Below are positions 8,542 to 17,866 of a DNA stretch of 64,000 bases, in pieces (the first letter of the stretch is position 1; the number at the start of each line of letters is the position of its first letter). Source of the DNA: QZLE01 sp033852135 (GTDB lineage Bacteria > Pseudomonadota > Gammaproteobacteria > QZLD01). Location of the stretch: positions 6,377-70,376 of the forward strand of contig JAWSVB010000028.1 of assembly GCA_033852135.1 (NCBI GenBank), written 5' to 3'. The translations under genes and the position numbers were made by a program. The notes under the pieces are model-generated. The model ran no database searches, had not been told where the DNA came from, and saw only the letters and a list, made by a program, of their open reading frames with translations.

Positions 8542-9312
8542 GTGTCAGAATGGATTGTATATGAACACCCTTTGAATGAGAGAGTTCGGGTGTTGATGAG
8601 ATTAGAATTTATATTTAAGCAGATAGATCAACTGCTACAGGATGATTCTAAGCTAAGCACGCGTCATATTTTGCTTGCTATTGGTGAGCTTATAGGGATT
8701 GTAGAGCGTGGTGATTTAAAATCAGAAATTCTGAAAGAGCTAGATCGTCATATTGCTACGATGCTGAATCTACAGCAAGCTCCGGGCGTTGATGTTGAAT
8801 GCTTGCAATCGATACTGCAACAGTTGCAAGGGTTATCTGCGCAGATTCACTCTTCACAGGGGCAGATAGCTGCTGAGCTAAAAAATGATGAGTTTTTGAA
8901 TGGAGTGATTCAGCGCTCAGGTATTCCTGGTGGCACATGTGATTTTGATATGCCTGGTTATCACTATTGGTTGGAGCAACCAAGAGAGATTAGAGACCAG
9001 CAAGTAAATGCTTGGTTAGGAAAATTTAATTTAATAAAGTCATCTTGCGACCTTATTTTGGATTTGATACGTGGTAGCTCTGTTGCCAAGCCGCAGCAGG
9101 CAGAGAAGGGAATGTTTCAGCAGTCTTTGGATAAAGACCACCCATGTCAGTTGGTGCGTATAATACTGCCACGCGAAGCAGCGATTTTTCCTGAGACTAG
9201 TGGGAATAAACGCCATTTTACTATACGTTTTATGGGTGAAGATTCGGCTTCAGGAAAAAACAAGCAAGTGGATTCAGCAGTAGATTTTAAAATAATGGTT
9301 TGCATAATTTAG
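8542..9312 (+). CDS. zapD: Cell division protein ZapD
   Basis: ZapD (YacF, DUF1342) family cytoplasmic protein that crosslinks FtsZ filaments at midcell. The 256-residue length and the run VYEHPLNERVRVLMRLEF at the N terminus are characteristic. A conserved GGTCDFDMPGYHYWL stretch is also present. Translation starts at GTG 8542, directly after the coaE stop with no intervening base, so expression is probably coupled. The C terminus overlaps the leader of yacG. Confidence 0.95.
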   Translation: MSEWIVYEHPLNERVRVLMRLEFIFKQIDQLLQDDSKLSTRHILLAIGELIGIVERGDLKSEILKELDRHIATMLNLQQAPGVDVECLQSILQQLQGLSAQIHSSQGQIAAELKNDEFLNGVIQRSGIPGGTCDFDMPGYHYWLEQPREIRDQQVNAWLGKFNLIKSSCDLILDLIRGSSVAKPQQAEKGMFQQSLDKDHPCQLVRIILPREAAIFPETSGNKRHFTIRFMGEDSASGKNKQVDSAVDFKIMVCII

Positions 9313-9326
9313 AGAAAGTGAATTGT

Positions 9327-9524
9327 ATGACAACAGTAAATTGCCCAGTATGTCAGAAGCTAGTTGAATGGAATAATAGTTCCGAATTCAGACCATTTTG
9401 CAGTGAGCGTTGTAAAATGGTTGATTTGGGTGATTGGGTAAATGAGAATCATAGAATCCCAGGAGAGCCTGCAGAAGTTGCAGATAATAACTTAAGTGAA
9501 GAGCAGAGAAACTTGCTCAACTAA
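9327..9524 (+). CDS. yacG: DNA gyrase inhibitor YacG (zinc protein)
   Basis: Small zinc-binding protein of 65 residues known to bind GyrB and inhibit gyrase. The four zinc cysteines are visible as CPVC near the start and CSERC about 18 residues later, followed by the family sequence DLGDWVNENHRIPGE. ATG 9327 is chosen over an in-frame TTG at 9300 because AGAGAAAG lies just upstream and because the family begins right before CPxC. It is the last gene of the coaE-zapD-yacG run and is followed by a strong terminator. Confidence 0.93.
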   Translation: MTTVNCPVCQKLVEWNNSSEFRPFCSERCKMVDLGDWVNENHRIPGEPAEVADNNLSEEQRNLLN

Positions 9525-9552
9525 GTATATTTTTGGCACGAATTTAATTATT

Positions 9553-9584
9553 AAAGTTCACAGAAAAAGCAGTGAACTTTTTTT
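9553..9584 (+). terminator. Rho-independent terminator after yacG
   Basis: A perfect 9-bp stem, AAAGTTCAC (9553-9561) with GTGAACTTT (9572-9580), is followed by a T-rich tail. It closes the pilus-coaE-zapD-yacG block. Confidence 0.92.
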
Positions 9585-9657
9585 GTTTTAGCAAATCAAT
9601 ATCATCAGAATTCATATCAATTAATTGGTAAAGACATATTAATGATTTAGGTGTTTT

Positions 9658-10629
9658 ATGACTAATCAACAAAAAATCATCGATCTTAAAAACTATTTAG
9701 ATGAACACATCCTGGGGCAGAGCGAACTTATCTCTCGCCTGCTTATTTCTATTCTTGCTGATGGTCACCTCTTGGTTGAGGGGGCTCCAGGGCTTGCGAA
9801 AACAACAGCAGTAAAAATTCTAGCCTCTGGGATTGAGGCAGATTTCCACAGGGTTCAGTTTACCCCTGACCTGCTGCCAGCAGATTTAACTGGTACAGAT
9901 ATTTATCGCCCCGAAGATGGTTCTTTCCATTTTCAAAATGGCCCTCTGTTTCATAATATTGTCCTTTCTGACGAGATTAACCGCGCACCAGCCAAGGTGC
10001 AGGCTGCTCTGTTAGAAGCGATGGGTGAAAGGCAAATTACAGTTGGTAAAGAAACTTATAAGCTGCCGCAGCTGTTTATGGTTATGGCCACTCAGAACCC
10101 TATTGAGCAGGAGGGGACATACCCATTACCCGAGGCTCAACTCGATCGATTTTTAATGCATGTAAAAGTAGGGTATCCGCGTAAGGATACAGAGAGGGAT
10201 ATACTTAAACTTGTACGTTCACAAGCTCTTGATGATGAATCTCCTGATGAACCGAAACAGTTTGACAAAATTCCGGAACAGGTGATTTTTGCAGCTAGGA
10301 AAGAGATCTTGAATATCCATATGAGTGAGGATCTTGAAGAGTACCTAGTGCAGATAATTTTAGCGACACGTGAAGCTGCTGAGTATGGAGCTGATTTACA
10401 GCGTTGGATTAGATTTGGAGCAAGCCCTAGGGCAACCATTGCGCTAGATCGTTGTTCACGCGCTCATGCTTGGTTACAGGGGCGCGATTTTGTAACTCCT
10501 GACGATATTCAAACTATAGCCCATGATGTATTGCGCCATCGCATTCTCCTCACGTTTGAGGCAGAAGCAGAAGGGATAAATCCAGATAGGGTTATAGATG
10601 AACTTCTACAGAGAATAGCTGTGCCGTAA
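9658..10629 (+). CDS. MoxR-family AAA+ ATPase
   Basis: Cytoplasmic AAA+ chaperone-like ATPase of the MoxR class, 323 residues. Walker A is GAPGLAKT near residue 41, and Walker B with its downstream block reads LSDEINRAPAKVQ. The MATQNP sensor-1 and the LPEAQLDRF arginine-finger region follow, with the C-terminal lid. MoxR proteins act with VWA-domain partners to mature or assemble cofactor or envelope proteins. Here the partners are encoded directly downstream on the same strand (DUF58, DUF4381, two VWA proteins, BatD), so this is the lead gene of a bat operon. The client is unknown. Confidence 0.93.
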   Translation: MTNQQKIIDLKNYLDEHILGQSELISRLLISILADGHLLVEGAPGLAKTTAVKILASGIEADFHRVQFTPDLLPADLTGTDIYRPEDGSFHFQNGPLFHNIVLSDEINRAPAKVQAALLEAMGERQITVGKETYKLPQLFMVMATQNPIEQEGTYPLPEAQLDRFLMHVKVGYPRKDTERDILKLVRSQALDDESPDEPKQFDKIPEQVIFAARKEILNIHMSEDLEEYLVQIILATREAAEYGADLQRWIRFGASPRATIALDRCSRAHAWLQGRDFVTPDDIQTIAHDVLRHRILLTFEAEAEGINPDRVIDELLQRIAVP

Positions 10630-10657
10630 GGCTTGTAGGAAATTGGGACAAGAAACC

Positions 10658-11614
10658 ATGGATACAGATGGCAAATATGGAATTATCCCAGATCTGAAAA
10701 CTCTAGTTGAGTTACGCCATTATGGCAAAGGGATTAAATTTCCTCCAAGACGACGGGTAAGTGGAAATCTTTCTGGTGGATATCTCTCGAATATTCGCGG
10801 GCGCGGAATCGATTTCGATGAGGTGCGCCAGTACAATCCAGGTGATGACATACGCAATATGGATTGGCGTGTTACCGCCCGCATGAATAAACCTCATACC
10901 AAAATATTTAAAGAGGAGCGGGAGCGCCCAGTTTTCTTTGCTATCGATAATAGTCAAAGTATGCAGTTTGGTACTAAACGCGTATTTAAGTCAGTTGCAG
11001 CAGCAGAAGCTGCGACGCTATTGGCTTGGGCAGCAAGCTCCAATAAAGATCGAATTGGTGGGTTAATATTTTCAGAAGAGAATCATATCGAGTTTAAACC
11101 TACTGCAGGGGACAGAGGGGTGTTGCGCATGATAAATGCCCTATGCTGTTCTGATAAAGTGAGACGTTCGGAGCAGATTAAAGCAAAAAATGCAGATGAA
11201 AATTTTTTAGAACAGGCACTACAGCGTCTGCGCTATGTAACCAAACCTGGCTGTGCAATTTTTGTCCTTAGCGATTTTTTCAACCTAAGTGAAAATAGTA
11301 TTGATCAACTTTCCCAGTTAGCAGTTCATAATGAGCTGTATCTGGTACATGTTTATGACCAAATTGAACTCTCAGCACCTCCCGCAGGGCGCTATCGTAT
11401 AAGTGACGGCATCAACAGTGCAGAGCTGGATCTTGAGGGGCAAGATAATCGCGCCCGATATCAGACATGGTTCAAGCAAAACCAGGGTGAGTTGATAGAT
11501 TTTTGCAAGAAACGCCGAATTGGCTATATGCCGCTATGCTCAGCAACTAATCCATATGAGCTAGCACAATCGTTTGCACCCCATAAATTTCTCGCCAGAG
11601 AGGTGAATCGATGA
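10658..11614 (+). CDS. DUF58 domain protein of the MoxR-Bat operon
   Basis: Cytoplasmic DUF58 protein of about 318 residues. The hallmark block RGRGIDFDEVRQYNPGDD, then the IRNMDWRVTARM region, identifies the family. It continues into a VWA-like fold with a metal-site motif DNSQS near residue 95. The start is set at ATG 10658 with GGGA 9 bases upstream; an in-frame TTG at 10643 is weaker. It lies 28 bases after moxR. DUF58 proteins are usually adaptors between MoxR and the membrane VWA proteins; a specific activity is not established. Confidence 0.88.
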   Translation: MDTDGKYGIIPDLKTLVELRHYGKGIKFPPRRRVSGNLSGGYLSNIRGRGIDFDEVRQYNPGDDIRNMDWRVTARMNKPHTKIFKEERERPVFFAIDNSQSMQFGTKRVFKSVAAAEAATLLAWAASSNKDRIGGLIFSEENHIEFKPTAGDRGVLRMINALCCSDKVRRSEQIKAKNADENFLEQALQRLRYVTKPGCAIFVLSDFFNLSENSIDQLSQLAVHNELYLVHVYDQIELSAPPAGRYRISDGINSAELDLEGQDNRARYQTWFKQNQGELIDFCKKRRIGYMPLCSATNPYELAQSFAPHKFLAREVNR

Positions 11615-11630
11615 GCAATGGGGTAAACCA

Positions 11631-12104
11631 GTGGATATAAAATTGGCTGCACAGTTAAAGGATATTCACCTGCCAGAAGAGCCAGGAATCTGGCCTTTGG
11701 CTCCTGGATGGTGGTGTGTGTTATTGCTCACGCTCCTTATTGCAGCAGTATTGATTTATCTTGTGAGAAAATACAGGCAAGGTGCGGCTAAAAGGGAAGC
11801 TCTTATACAGTTGCAGCAGGTTGAAACTCAGTATCAGAAAGATGAAGATAGCGGACGTTACTATAGTGATATATCAAAACTGCTACGCCGAGCAGCTATC
11901 CATGCTTATTCGCGCGAGGCATGTGCTGGCCTGAGTGGAGATACATGGTTGCAGTTTTTGCAAAGCCACTCAACAAACGGTGGATTTGTCGATGGTATTG
12001 GTCGTGAATTGGTCGAGGCACAATTTAAGCCCCAATGTATTGAACCGGCTGATACAAAAGCAATTTATCAACTGACTGAGCAATGGTTGCGGAGGAATCT
12101 ATGA
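11631..12104 (+). CDS. DUF4381 single-pass membrane protein
   Basis: 157-residue protein of the DUF4381 family found in MoxR-Bat operons. The N-terminal LKDIHLPEEPGIWPLAPGWW is characteristic and runs into one transmembrane segment (about residues 27-45), with the rest cytoplasmic. The start is GTG 11631: the ATG at 11611 meets a stop after nine codons. The stop overlaps the next start by 4 bases (ATGA), indicating coupling. Function is not known beyond the operon association. Confidence 0.85.
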   Translation: MDIKLAAQLKDIHLPEEPGIWPLAPGWWCVLLLTLLIAAVLIYLVRKYRQGAAKREALIQLQQVETQYQKDEDSGRYYSDISKLLRRAAIHAYSREACAGLSGDTWLQFLQSHSTNGGFVDGIGRELVEAQFKPQCIEPADTKAIYQLTEQWLRRNL

Positions 12105-13123
12105 ATCTTGCATACCCTTGGCTTTTAATCCTTTTACCGCTACCTGTTTTAATAAGAGCCCTTCTTCCTGTGCGAGCACGATCTGAAGATGTAGCAGTAA
12201 GGGTGCCATTTTATGCCAGAGTCTCAGGATTTGGCTCCAGCTCTGCTGTTATCAACAACTCACAGCAATTGAAGATGCTGGCAATGATACTGATATGGGT
12301 ACTACTTGTTATAGCAGCTGCTCGTCCGCAGTGGTTGGGGGAGCCGATTGAACTTCCAGTTGAAGGGCGTAATCTGATGTTAGCGGTGGATGTTTCTGGC
12401 AGTATGCAAGAACAGGATATGGTGCTTGAAGGGAAATATAGAGACCGTCTAACAATAGTTAAAAGCATAGTTGCGCAATTTATAGATAAGCGGGTTGGTG
12501 ACCGGGTTGGCCTGATTCTATTTGGTGATAATGCCTACATACAGGCGCCACTTAGCTTTGACCGTAAGACGGTAAATACCTTAGTTGATGAATCTGAGAT
12601 AGGGATTGCTGGGAAGAAGACAGCAATTGGTGATGCTATTGGTTTGGCAGTAAAACGCTTACGCGAGATAGACTCAAAGGACAAGGTATTGATACTCCTC
12701 ACCGACGGGGAAAATACAGCAGGCTCGGTCGACCCTGAACAGGCAGGGAAGATAGCTGCTGATGCTGGATTGAAGATATATACCATTGGAGTTGGTGCAG
12801 ATGAGGCTTATCGTCGCTCATTTTTTGGCGGAACACAGCGTTATAACCCTTCTGCAGGCCTGGATGAAAAGACCTTACAAAAAATTGCATCTACCACTGG
12901 GGCAAAATATTTTCGTGCTCGCTCCACTAAGGAGCTAAACCAAATATATCAAGAGATAGATCAGTTGGAACCGGTAGTTGGCAAAGGGGAGGTGTTTCTC
13001 CCAGTAACAGAGCTCTACTATCTACCAATGATATTGGCATATATTCTGGCCATGCTGATTGCATTTAGCGCGGTTTCAATAACAGATATTGTTGCAAAGA
13101 TAAAACGGATGGGGGAAGCATGA
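12101..13123 (+). CDS. batA: BatA-like VWA-domain membrane protein
   Basis: Inner-membrane protein of 340 residues with two N-terminal transmembrane segments (about residues 4-20 and 60-80), a von Willebrand A domain, and one C-terminal transmembrane segment. The metal-ion-dependent adhesion motif DVSGS is intact, with the later T and D positions (LLTDGEN). The start ATG 12101 is fixed by GGAGGA at 12091-12096 and by the ATGA overlap with the previous gene. The next gene overlaps in the same way. In Bat operons this protein interacts with MoxR and the BatB/BatC proteins. Confidence 0.9.
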   Translation: MNLAYPWLLILLPLPVLIRALLPVRARSEDVAVRVPFYARVSGFGSSSAVINNSQQLKMLAMILIWVLLVIAAARPQWLGEPIELPVEGRNLMLAVDVSGSMQEQDMVLEGKYRDRLTIVKSIVAQFIDKRVGDRVGLILFGDNAYIQAPLSFDRKTVNTLVDESEIGIAGKKTAIGDAIGLAVKRLREIDSKDKVLILLTDGENTAGSVDPEQAGKIAADAGLKIYTIGVGADEAYRRSFFGGTQRYNPSAGLDEKTLQKIASTTGAKYFRARSTKELNQIYQEIDQLEPVVGKGEVFLPVTELYYLPMILAYILAMLIAFSAVSITDIVAKIKRMGEA

Positions 13124-14991
13124 TAGAAACATTTCATTTTTTACGCCCCTACCTATTGCTAGCAATGATTCCTGCGATAATCGCAATTTTACTTCTTTTT
13201 TATAAAAGGGGGGCGCAAAATAGCTGGTCGCAGATATGCGATGCCCATTTACTGCGTCATCTAGCAGTGGATACCGGCAAAGGGAGAGCGCGAACCTCAC
13301 TAATTATTCTACTTTTAATATTTGTTATTAGCGTAATAGCGATGGCAGGACCCGCTTGGCGTCAGGCAGAGCAGCCAGCTTATCGTAACCAGCGAGCAGT
13401 GGTGGTAGTTCTGGATCTATCCTACTCAATGTTGGCGCAGGACATCAAACCATCACGTGTAGAACTAGCCAAGTATAAGGTGCTAGACCTGCTGGAGAAG
13501 AACAAAGATGGGCAGACATCATTAGTAGTATTTGCTGGAGATGCACACGCAGTTACCCCACTGACTGATGATATAAATACAATCAAATCACAGATAGAAC
13601 CGTTAGATCCGATGATAATGCCATTTCCAGGAAGTAGGCCCGACCAAGGGGTGAAGAGAGCGTTACAGCTGTTGAAAAATGGGATGGCAAAAAATGGCGA
13701 GATAATTCTCCTAACAGATGGCACTGATGACTACTGGGAGCAGCTGCAAGATATAGCTGCAGATGTGAATGGCGCAGGCCATATGTTGTCGATAGTAGGG
13801 GTTGGCACTACAGGTGGTGCTCCAATACCTTCCGCAGATGGTGGGTTTATTCAAGATAACTCCGGCAGGATTGTATTGCCAAAACTTGATGAAAGTAAGT
13901 TAAGGCAAGTAGCGGCTGAGGCAGCGGGGAAGTACTTTACGATTTCCGTAGATGGCAGTGATATTGAATCAATCGATAGGTTTAATCTGCAAAAAAAGAG
14001 GATGGATGCAGAAAAGAAACAGCAGGTGTCAGCAGTATGGAGTGATGATGGCTATTGGTTGATATTCTTGATTTTACCGGTTGTATTACTGAGTTTCAGA
14101 AAAGGGAGTGTTGTTGCTTTAATGTTTGCGGTGATGTTGCTTCCAGATTTAGCTAGTGCAGCGGATGAGCCAGGTTTTTTTGCTAGTCTGTGGCAGCGCA
14201 AAGAGCAGTTAGGGGTAGAGCAGTTTAAACAGGGTGATTTTGACCAAGCTGAACAAAATCTACAAAAAGACCCTTTGTGGAAGAGTGCTGCACAATACAA
14301 AGCTGGAAAATTTGCCGAGGCGATAAAAACCCTGGAGCAGGATGATAGTGCGCTTGCTGATTATAATCGTGGTAACGCCCTGGCTCAGATGGGGCAATAT
14401 CAACAAGCTGTTGCGGCCTATACGCAGTCACTAGAGAAAGATCCAGATAACGTAGATGCAAAGCACAACAAAGAGTTGATAGAGGAGCATCTGCAGCAGC
14501 AACAGTCTGAAGAACAGCAGTCCCAAGAACAGCAGTCAGATGGTAAAGATGGCGAGCAACAAGATGGTCAGCAGCAAGAAAGCCAAAAGCAGGACGGTGA
14601 ACAGCAGGACGGCGAGCAACAGCAGGGTGAGCAGAGCCAATCGCAACAAAACCAGGGGCAGCAATCGGAAGATGAACAGCCACCATTAGATTCTGAAAAA
14701 CAAGGTAAAGAAGAGCAAGGTAAAGAGCAGCAAGAGCCAGAAAAAGAATCAGAGCAAGCAAAGCAGCTGCGAGAGGAACAAGAAAAGAAAGAGGCAGAAG
14801 AGAAAAATCAAACTCAGCAGATGCAGCAGCAATTAGAACAGCCGCAGCAAAAGCCTCTAGACCAAAAAACTGAGCAGTGGTTGAGGCAGATACCTGATAA
14901 TCCTGGTGGTTTATTGAGAGAAAAGTTTTGGCGTGAGTCGAAGAAAAAATATGACAAAGGCACTTTGCCCAGTTCGAAGAACAAATGGTAA
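13120..14991 (+). CDS. BatB-BatC fusion: VWA domain plus TPR and Q/E-rich tail
   Basis: 623-residue membrane protein. Two N-terminal membrane segments and a VWA domain with motif DLSYS (about residue 100) correspond to BatB. A third membrane segment lies near residue 310. After this comes a BatC-like periplasmic part: tetratricopeptide repeats (YNRGNALAQMGQYQQAVAAY, about residues 408-427, followed by DPDNVDAKHN). Then follows a 110-residue low-complexity stretch rich in Gln, Glu and Lys, and a closing EQWLRQIPDNPGGLLREKF block. Fusion of BatB and BatC is common in Proteobacteria. It starts 4 bases inside batA and ends 36 bases before the chosen batD start. Confidence 0.88.
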   Translation: MIETFHFLRPYLLLAMIPAIIAILLLFYKRGAQNSWSQICDAHLLRHLAVDTGKGRARTSLIILLLIFVISVIAMAGPAWRQAEQPAYRNQRAVVVVLDLSYSMLAQDIKPSRVELAKYKVLDLLEKNKDGQTSLVVFAGDAHAVTPLTDDINTIKSQIEPLDPMIMPFPGSRPDQGVKRALQLLKNGMAKNGEIILLTDGTDDYWEQLQDIAADVNGAGHMLSIVGVGTTGGAPIPSADGGFIQDNSGRIVLPKLDESKLRQVAAEAAGKYFTISVDGSDIESIDRFNLQKKRMDAEKKQQVSAVWSDDGYWLIFLILPVVLLSFRKGSVVALMFAVMLLPDLASAADEPGFFASLWQRKEQLGVEQFKQGDFDQAEQNLQKDPLWKSAAQYKAGKFAEAIKTLEQDDSALADYNRGNALAQMGQYQQAVAAYTQSLEKDPDNVDAKHNKELIEEHLQQQQSEEQQSQEQQSDGKDGEQQDGQQQESQKQDGEQQDGEQQQGEQSQSQQNQGQQSEDEQPPLDSEKQGKEEQGKEQQEPEKESEQAKQLREEQEKKEAEEKNQTQQMQQQLEQPQQKPLDQKTEQWLRQIPDNPGGLLREKFWRESKKKYDKGTLPSSKNKW

Positions 14992-15042
14992 AAAGCGAAA
15001 AACAAGTGGTTAAAAGTGAAGGTCAAATGGTGATAAATATGC
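14980..15042 (+). repeat. Three imperfect 21-bp tandem units at the batBC-batD junction
   Basis: Units begin at 14980, 15001 and 15022 and share the pattern ACAA(A/G)TGGT followed by AAAAG. The first two match at most positions; the third is more diverged. The array contains the batBC stop codon and three possible batD start codons (14985, 15027, 15039). Confidence 0.6.
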
Positions 15043-16814
15043 AAAGCAGTAAGGTAAAAATATTATTCGCAATGTTGATGGTGCTCGGGTTATTACGTTC
15101 AGCATTTGCAGCAACTGCGCATGTTGACCGTAATCATGTCTCTTTGAATGAGACTTTTGTGCTGACAATTACAGTGGAAAATATTTCATTAAGTGGCAGC
15201 CCCGACCTTGAATCCCTTGAAGATGATTTTACTCTGCTAGGTACTTCACAAAGCACCAGTATGAATATATTTAACGGCACATCTAGTCGTAAAACAGAGT
15301 GGACAACAACCTTAGCACCCAAAAAAATAGGCACTTTTACTATCCCGTCTGTGGATGTTGGGGGGGAGAAAACTAACCCGCTAACTATCATCGTATCAAA
15401 AGCTCCTAAAGTTACCTCTACGCAAAAAAATGAGATTTTTTTTGAAGTAGAGATAGATCGACGCCAAGGTTATGTGCAACAACAGTTTGTTTACACCATT
15501 AAAAGATATGCTTCTCGACAATTTGGAATACAAACATTTTCCCATGTTGGAGGGGAGGATTTTAAGGGTGACCGCCTAATAGTGAAACAAATTGGTGACA
15601 CCAATAGATATATGTCTAATCTAGGTGGAACACAATATGACGTTGCAGAGCTAAAGTACTTAGTGTTTCCGCAACAGGTTGGAAAAATATCCCTGCCAGC
15701 ACCACATATGATAGCTGTAGTTGAAACTGGTCGGCGTAATCGTTATGACCCATTTGCTCGTCGCCAGCAAAAACAGATTCAAATACGCGGCGAAGATGTT
15801 GAGCTGAATATAAGCCCAATACCCAACACCTACAGTAGCAACTGGTGGCTTCCGGCTAAAAAAGTATCCATTTCGCAGCAGTGGTCGTCTGACCCACAAA
15901 AAATGGGAAAAGGGCAAGCTAAGGTTGGTGAGCCGATTACCAGAACGATAACTTTAGTGGCGCAAGGTTTAAGTGCCGAGCAACTTCCAGAGTTGCCGCA
16001 AATAAATATTGTGAATGCCCGTGCTTATCCAGATAAGGTGGAGCGAGAAACAAGATTCAACGGCACAGATGTGGTTGGTAAAAGTATCAACAAAATGTTA
16101 ATAATTCCATCGGCAGCGGGTGAAGTTAAGATACCTGAAACCAAAATAACTTGGTGGGATGTGGTTGAAAATAGACAGCGTGAAGCGGTTCTTCCGGCGC
16201 AAACAATCAAAGTTGCAGCTGTTGCTCAGCAAGCTTTAACCCCTAAACCTCCTGTAAAGGATATAGAAGTTGCAGAACTTGAACCGCAACTAAAACCGGC
16301 GCAGCAAGAGGTAGAAAAACAGGTAGAGATAATAACCAAAACTCAAAGCAGATGGTACGTAGAGGTTGGCCTGCTATTGCTGGTAATTATTATTTTAATC
16401 GCGTGGATAGTTGACCACCTTCGCTTGAAACGTAAATTGATACGACCTCGAGCTGAAGATAAAGATGTGCAGCAAAAACAAAAAGAGAAGCAACTCAGAA
16501 AAGAGTTAAAGCAGGCGTGTCAAACTGCAGGCGCTAAAACAGTGCGTCAATCAATTCTTGCTTGGGGAAGTATGGTTATTGAAGATAAAACCCCGGTAAC
16601 TCTACTGGATATTGAGCAACACTTTAATGATACAACCTTAACTAATGAGATATCTCGTTTAGAAAATACCCTGTATGGAGATGGTCTGTATGGGAATGGA
16701 GAGCCAGGCTGGAATGGGGCAAATCTGTGGCTGGCTTTAGAAAGTGCTATTCAGAGTCAAGCGCAAAAAGGTAAAGATAAGAGTTCTGAGTTAGAAGAAC
16801 TGCATAGGATTTAA
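15027..16814 (+). CDS. batD: BatD-like protein (oxygen-tolerance family)
   Basis: About 595 residues. An N-terminal Sec signal (KVKILFAMLMVLGLL, cleavage after SAFA) leads into several beta-rich periplasmic domains: DRNHVSLNETFVLTITVEN, then WTTTLAPKKIGTFTIPSV, and repeats of that plan. One transmembrane segment lies near residues 450-470, followed by a cytoplasmic tail. This is the BatD (pfam13584) layout. The start is placed at ATG 15027 with GAAGG just upstream; ATG 14985 overlaps batBC and would precede the signal peptide with charged residues, and ATG 15039 is also possible. It is the last gene of the operon and is followed by a palindromic hairpin shared with the converging bamD. Confidence 0.85.
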   Translation: MVINMQSSKVKILFAMLMVLGLLRSAFAATAHVDRNHVSLNETFVLTITVENISLSGSPDLESLEDDFTLLGTSQSTSMNIFNGTSSRKTEWTTTLAPKKIGTFTIPSVDVGGEKTNPLTIIVSKAPKVTSTQKNEIFFEVEIDRRQGYVQQQFVYTIKRYASRQFGIQTFSHVGGEDFKGDRLIVKQIGDTNRYMSNLGGTQYDVAELKYLVFPQQVGKISLPAPHMIAVVETGRRNRYDPFARRQQKQIQIRGEDVELNISPIPNTYSSNWWLPAKKVSISQQWSSDPQKMGKGQAKVGEPITRTITLVAQGLSAEQLPELPQINIVNARAYPDKVERETRFNGTDVVGKSINKMLIIPSAAGEVKIPETKITWWDVVENRQREAVLPAQTIKVAAVAQQALTPKPPVKDIEVAELEPQLKPAQQEVEKQVEIITKTQSRWYVEVGLLLLVIIILIAWIVDHLRLKRKLIRPRAEDKDVQQKQKEKQLRKELKQACQTAGAKTVRQSILAWGSMVIEDKTPVTLLDIEQHFNDTTLTNEISRLENTLYGDGLYGNGEPGWNGANLWLALESAIQSQAQKGKDKSSELEELHRI

Positions 16815-16838
16815 AATTTAGATATTATTATGCAGATG

Positions 16839-16866
16839 CATTATTCCCGCGAAAGCGGGAATAATG
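16839..16866. terminator. Palindromic hairpin between batD and bamD (ATTCCC-N8-GGGAAT type)
   Basis: A perfect 12-bp inverted repeat with a GAAA loop lies between two converging genes. The core ATTCCC-N8-GGGAAT (16843-16862) matches the pattern of a dispersed palindromic repeat known from many Proteobacteria (dRS3-like in Neisseria). A related copy is at 25618-25637. It lacks a long T tract, so it may terminate weakly in both directions or be mainly a repeat element. Confidence 0.6.
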
Positions 16867-16877
16867 AGTAAAAATGA

Positions 16878-17642
16878 TTAAGACTTTTGTAAAACTTCAT
16901 GCTCAGGATAATTGAGCTTAATTATATTCAGCGTATCTTGGTATAAATCATTCATCTCAAGGTTCTTATAACTTTCAGCGAGAACCGCTAATGCATCATA
17001 AATTGCAGGTGTGTTTGGATAGTGTTGGATTACATGCTTTGCACGATTTATTGCACCAACATAAGCTTTGCGGCGCGCATAATACTTAGCAACAATAACC
17101 TCACGGTCAGCCAGGGTGTCACGCATAATAACCATCTGCTTTCTTGCTTCCGGTGCATATTTACTATTTGGGAATTTTTCCACCAAAGTTCTAAATGCTA
17201 AGAAACCCTGCTTCATCGATTCATGACTACGTTCAGCTTTGCTCAGTTTGAATAGTCTGGTTACAAATGATTCACCATGATTGATATAGGAAAGCCCCTT
17301 AATATAATAGGCATAGTCAACAGATGGGTGACGAGGGTTGATTTTGATGAAACGGTCAGCAGAAAGAACAGCTAGCTCCATCTCGTTATCTTTGTAATAT
17401 AGGAAAGGTATTTCGATTAGTGCTTGCTGTGCGAAGGCGCTGAAAGGGTAGCGTGATTCTAGTTTGTTTAGATATTCAATGGCGAACTCATAATCACCTT
17501 TATCTTTCATTCTTTGAGCTTCAGAATAAAGTTTTTGCGCGCTCCACTCGTAGGTCTCGTCATATTCTCTGCTTGGGTTGTCAGAACACGCGCTGATTAA
17601 AATGCAGATGGCGGCGATAGCAATTATCTTAAACTGTTTCAT
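16878..17642 (-). CDS. bamD: Outer membrane protein assembly factor BamD
   Basis: Outer-membrane lipoprotein of the BAM complex that folds beta-barrel proteins. The N terminus has a lipobox signal (ICILISAC, lipid-modified Cys about residue 19). The rest is made of tetratricopeptide repeats, with the family block KDKGDYEFAIEYLNKLESRY and PFSAFAQQALIEI. The 254-residue length matches BamD/ComL. It stands alone on the minus strand, converging with batD and diverging from rluD. The bamD-rluD divergent pair is a conserved gammaproteobacterial arrangement. Confidence 0.96.
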   Translation of the reverse strand: MKQFKIIAIAAICILISACSDNPSREYDETYEWSAQKLYSEAQRMKDKGDYEFAIEYLNKLESRYPFSAFAQQALIEIPFLYYKDNEMELAVLSADRFIKINPRHPSVDYAYYIKGLSYINHGESFVTRLFKLSKAERSHESMKQGFLAFRTLVEKFPNSKYAPEARKQMVIMRDTLADREVIVAKYYARRKAYVGAINRAKHVIQHYPNTPAIYDALAVLAESYKNLEMNDLYQDTLNIIKLNYPEHEVLQKS

Positions 17643-17866
17643 ATTCTCAGGATAATCCTTTAAAACGACTAATAATCAAGACTATGACCGGATAGATCGT
17701 CAATAGTTCTCGATAGTTACAAAATTCGCAGCAATTATAATCGATAGTGTCTGGATTGCATAGGAATCAGGTAGAAGCAGAAAACATAATTAGATTTTAT
17801 ATACTCCACTATAATAAGTTAAAATGCCTAATTCGGTACAACAACCAGTGAGCAACAGGCCAGCAA

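Noticed and set aside
14225..14761. Long minus-strand open frame inside batBC
   Set aside because: It is a by-product of the Gln/Glu-rich low-complexity codons of the batBC tail.
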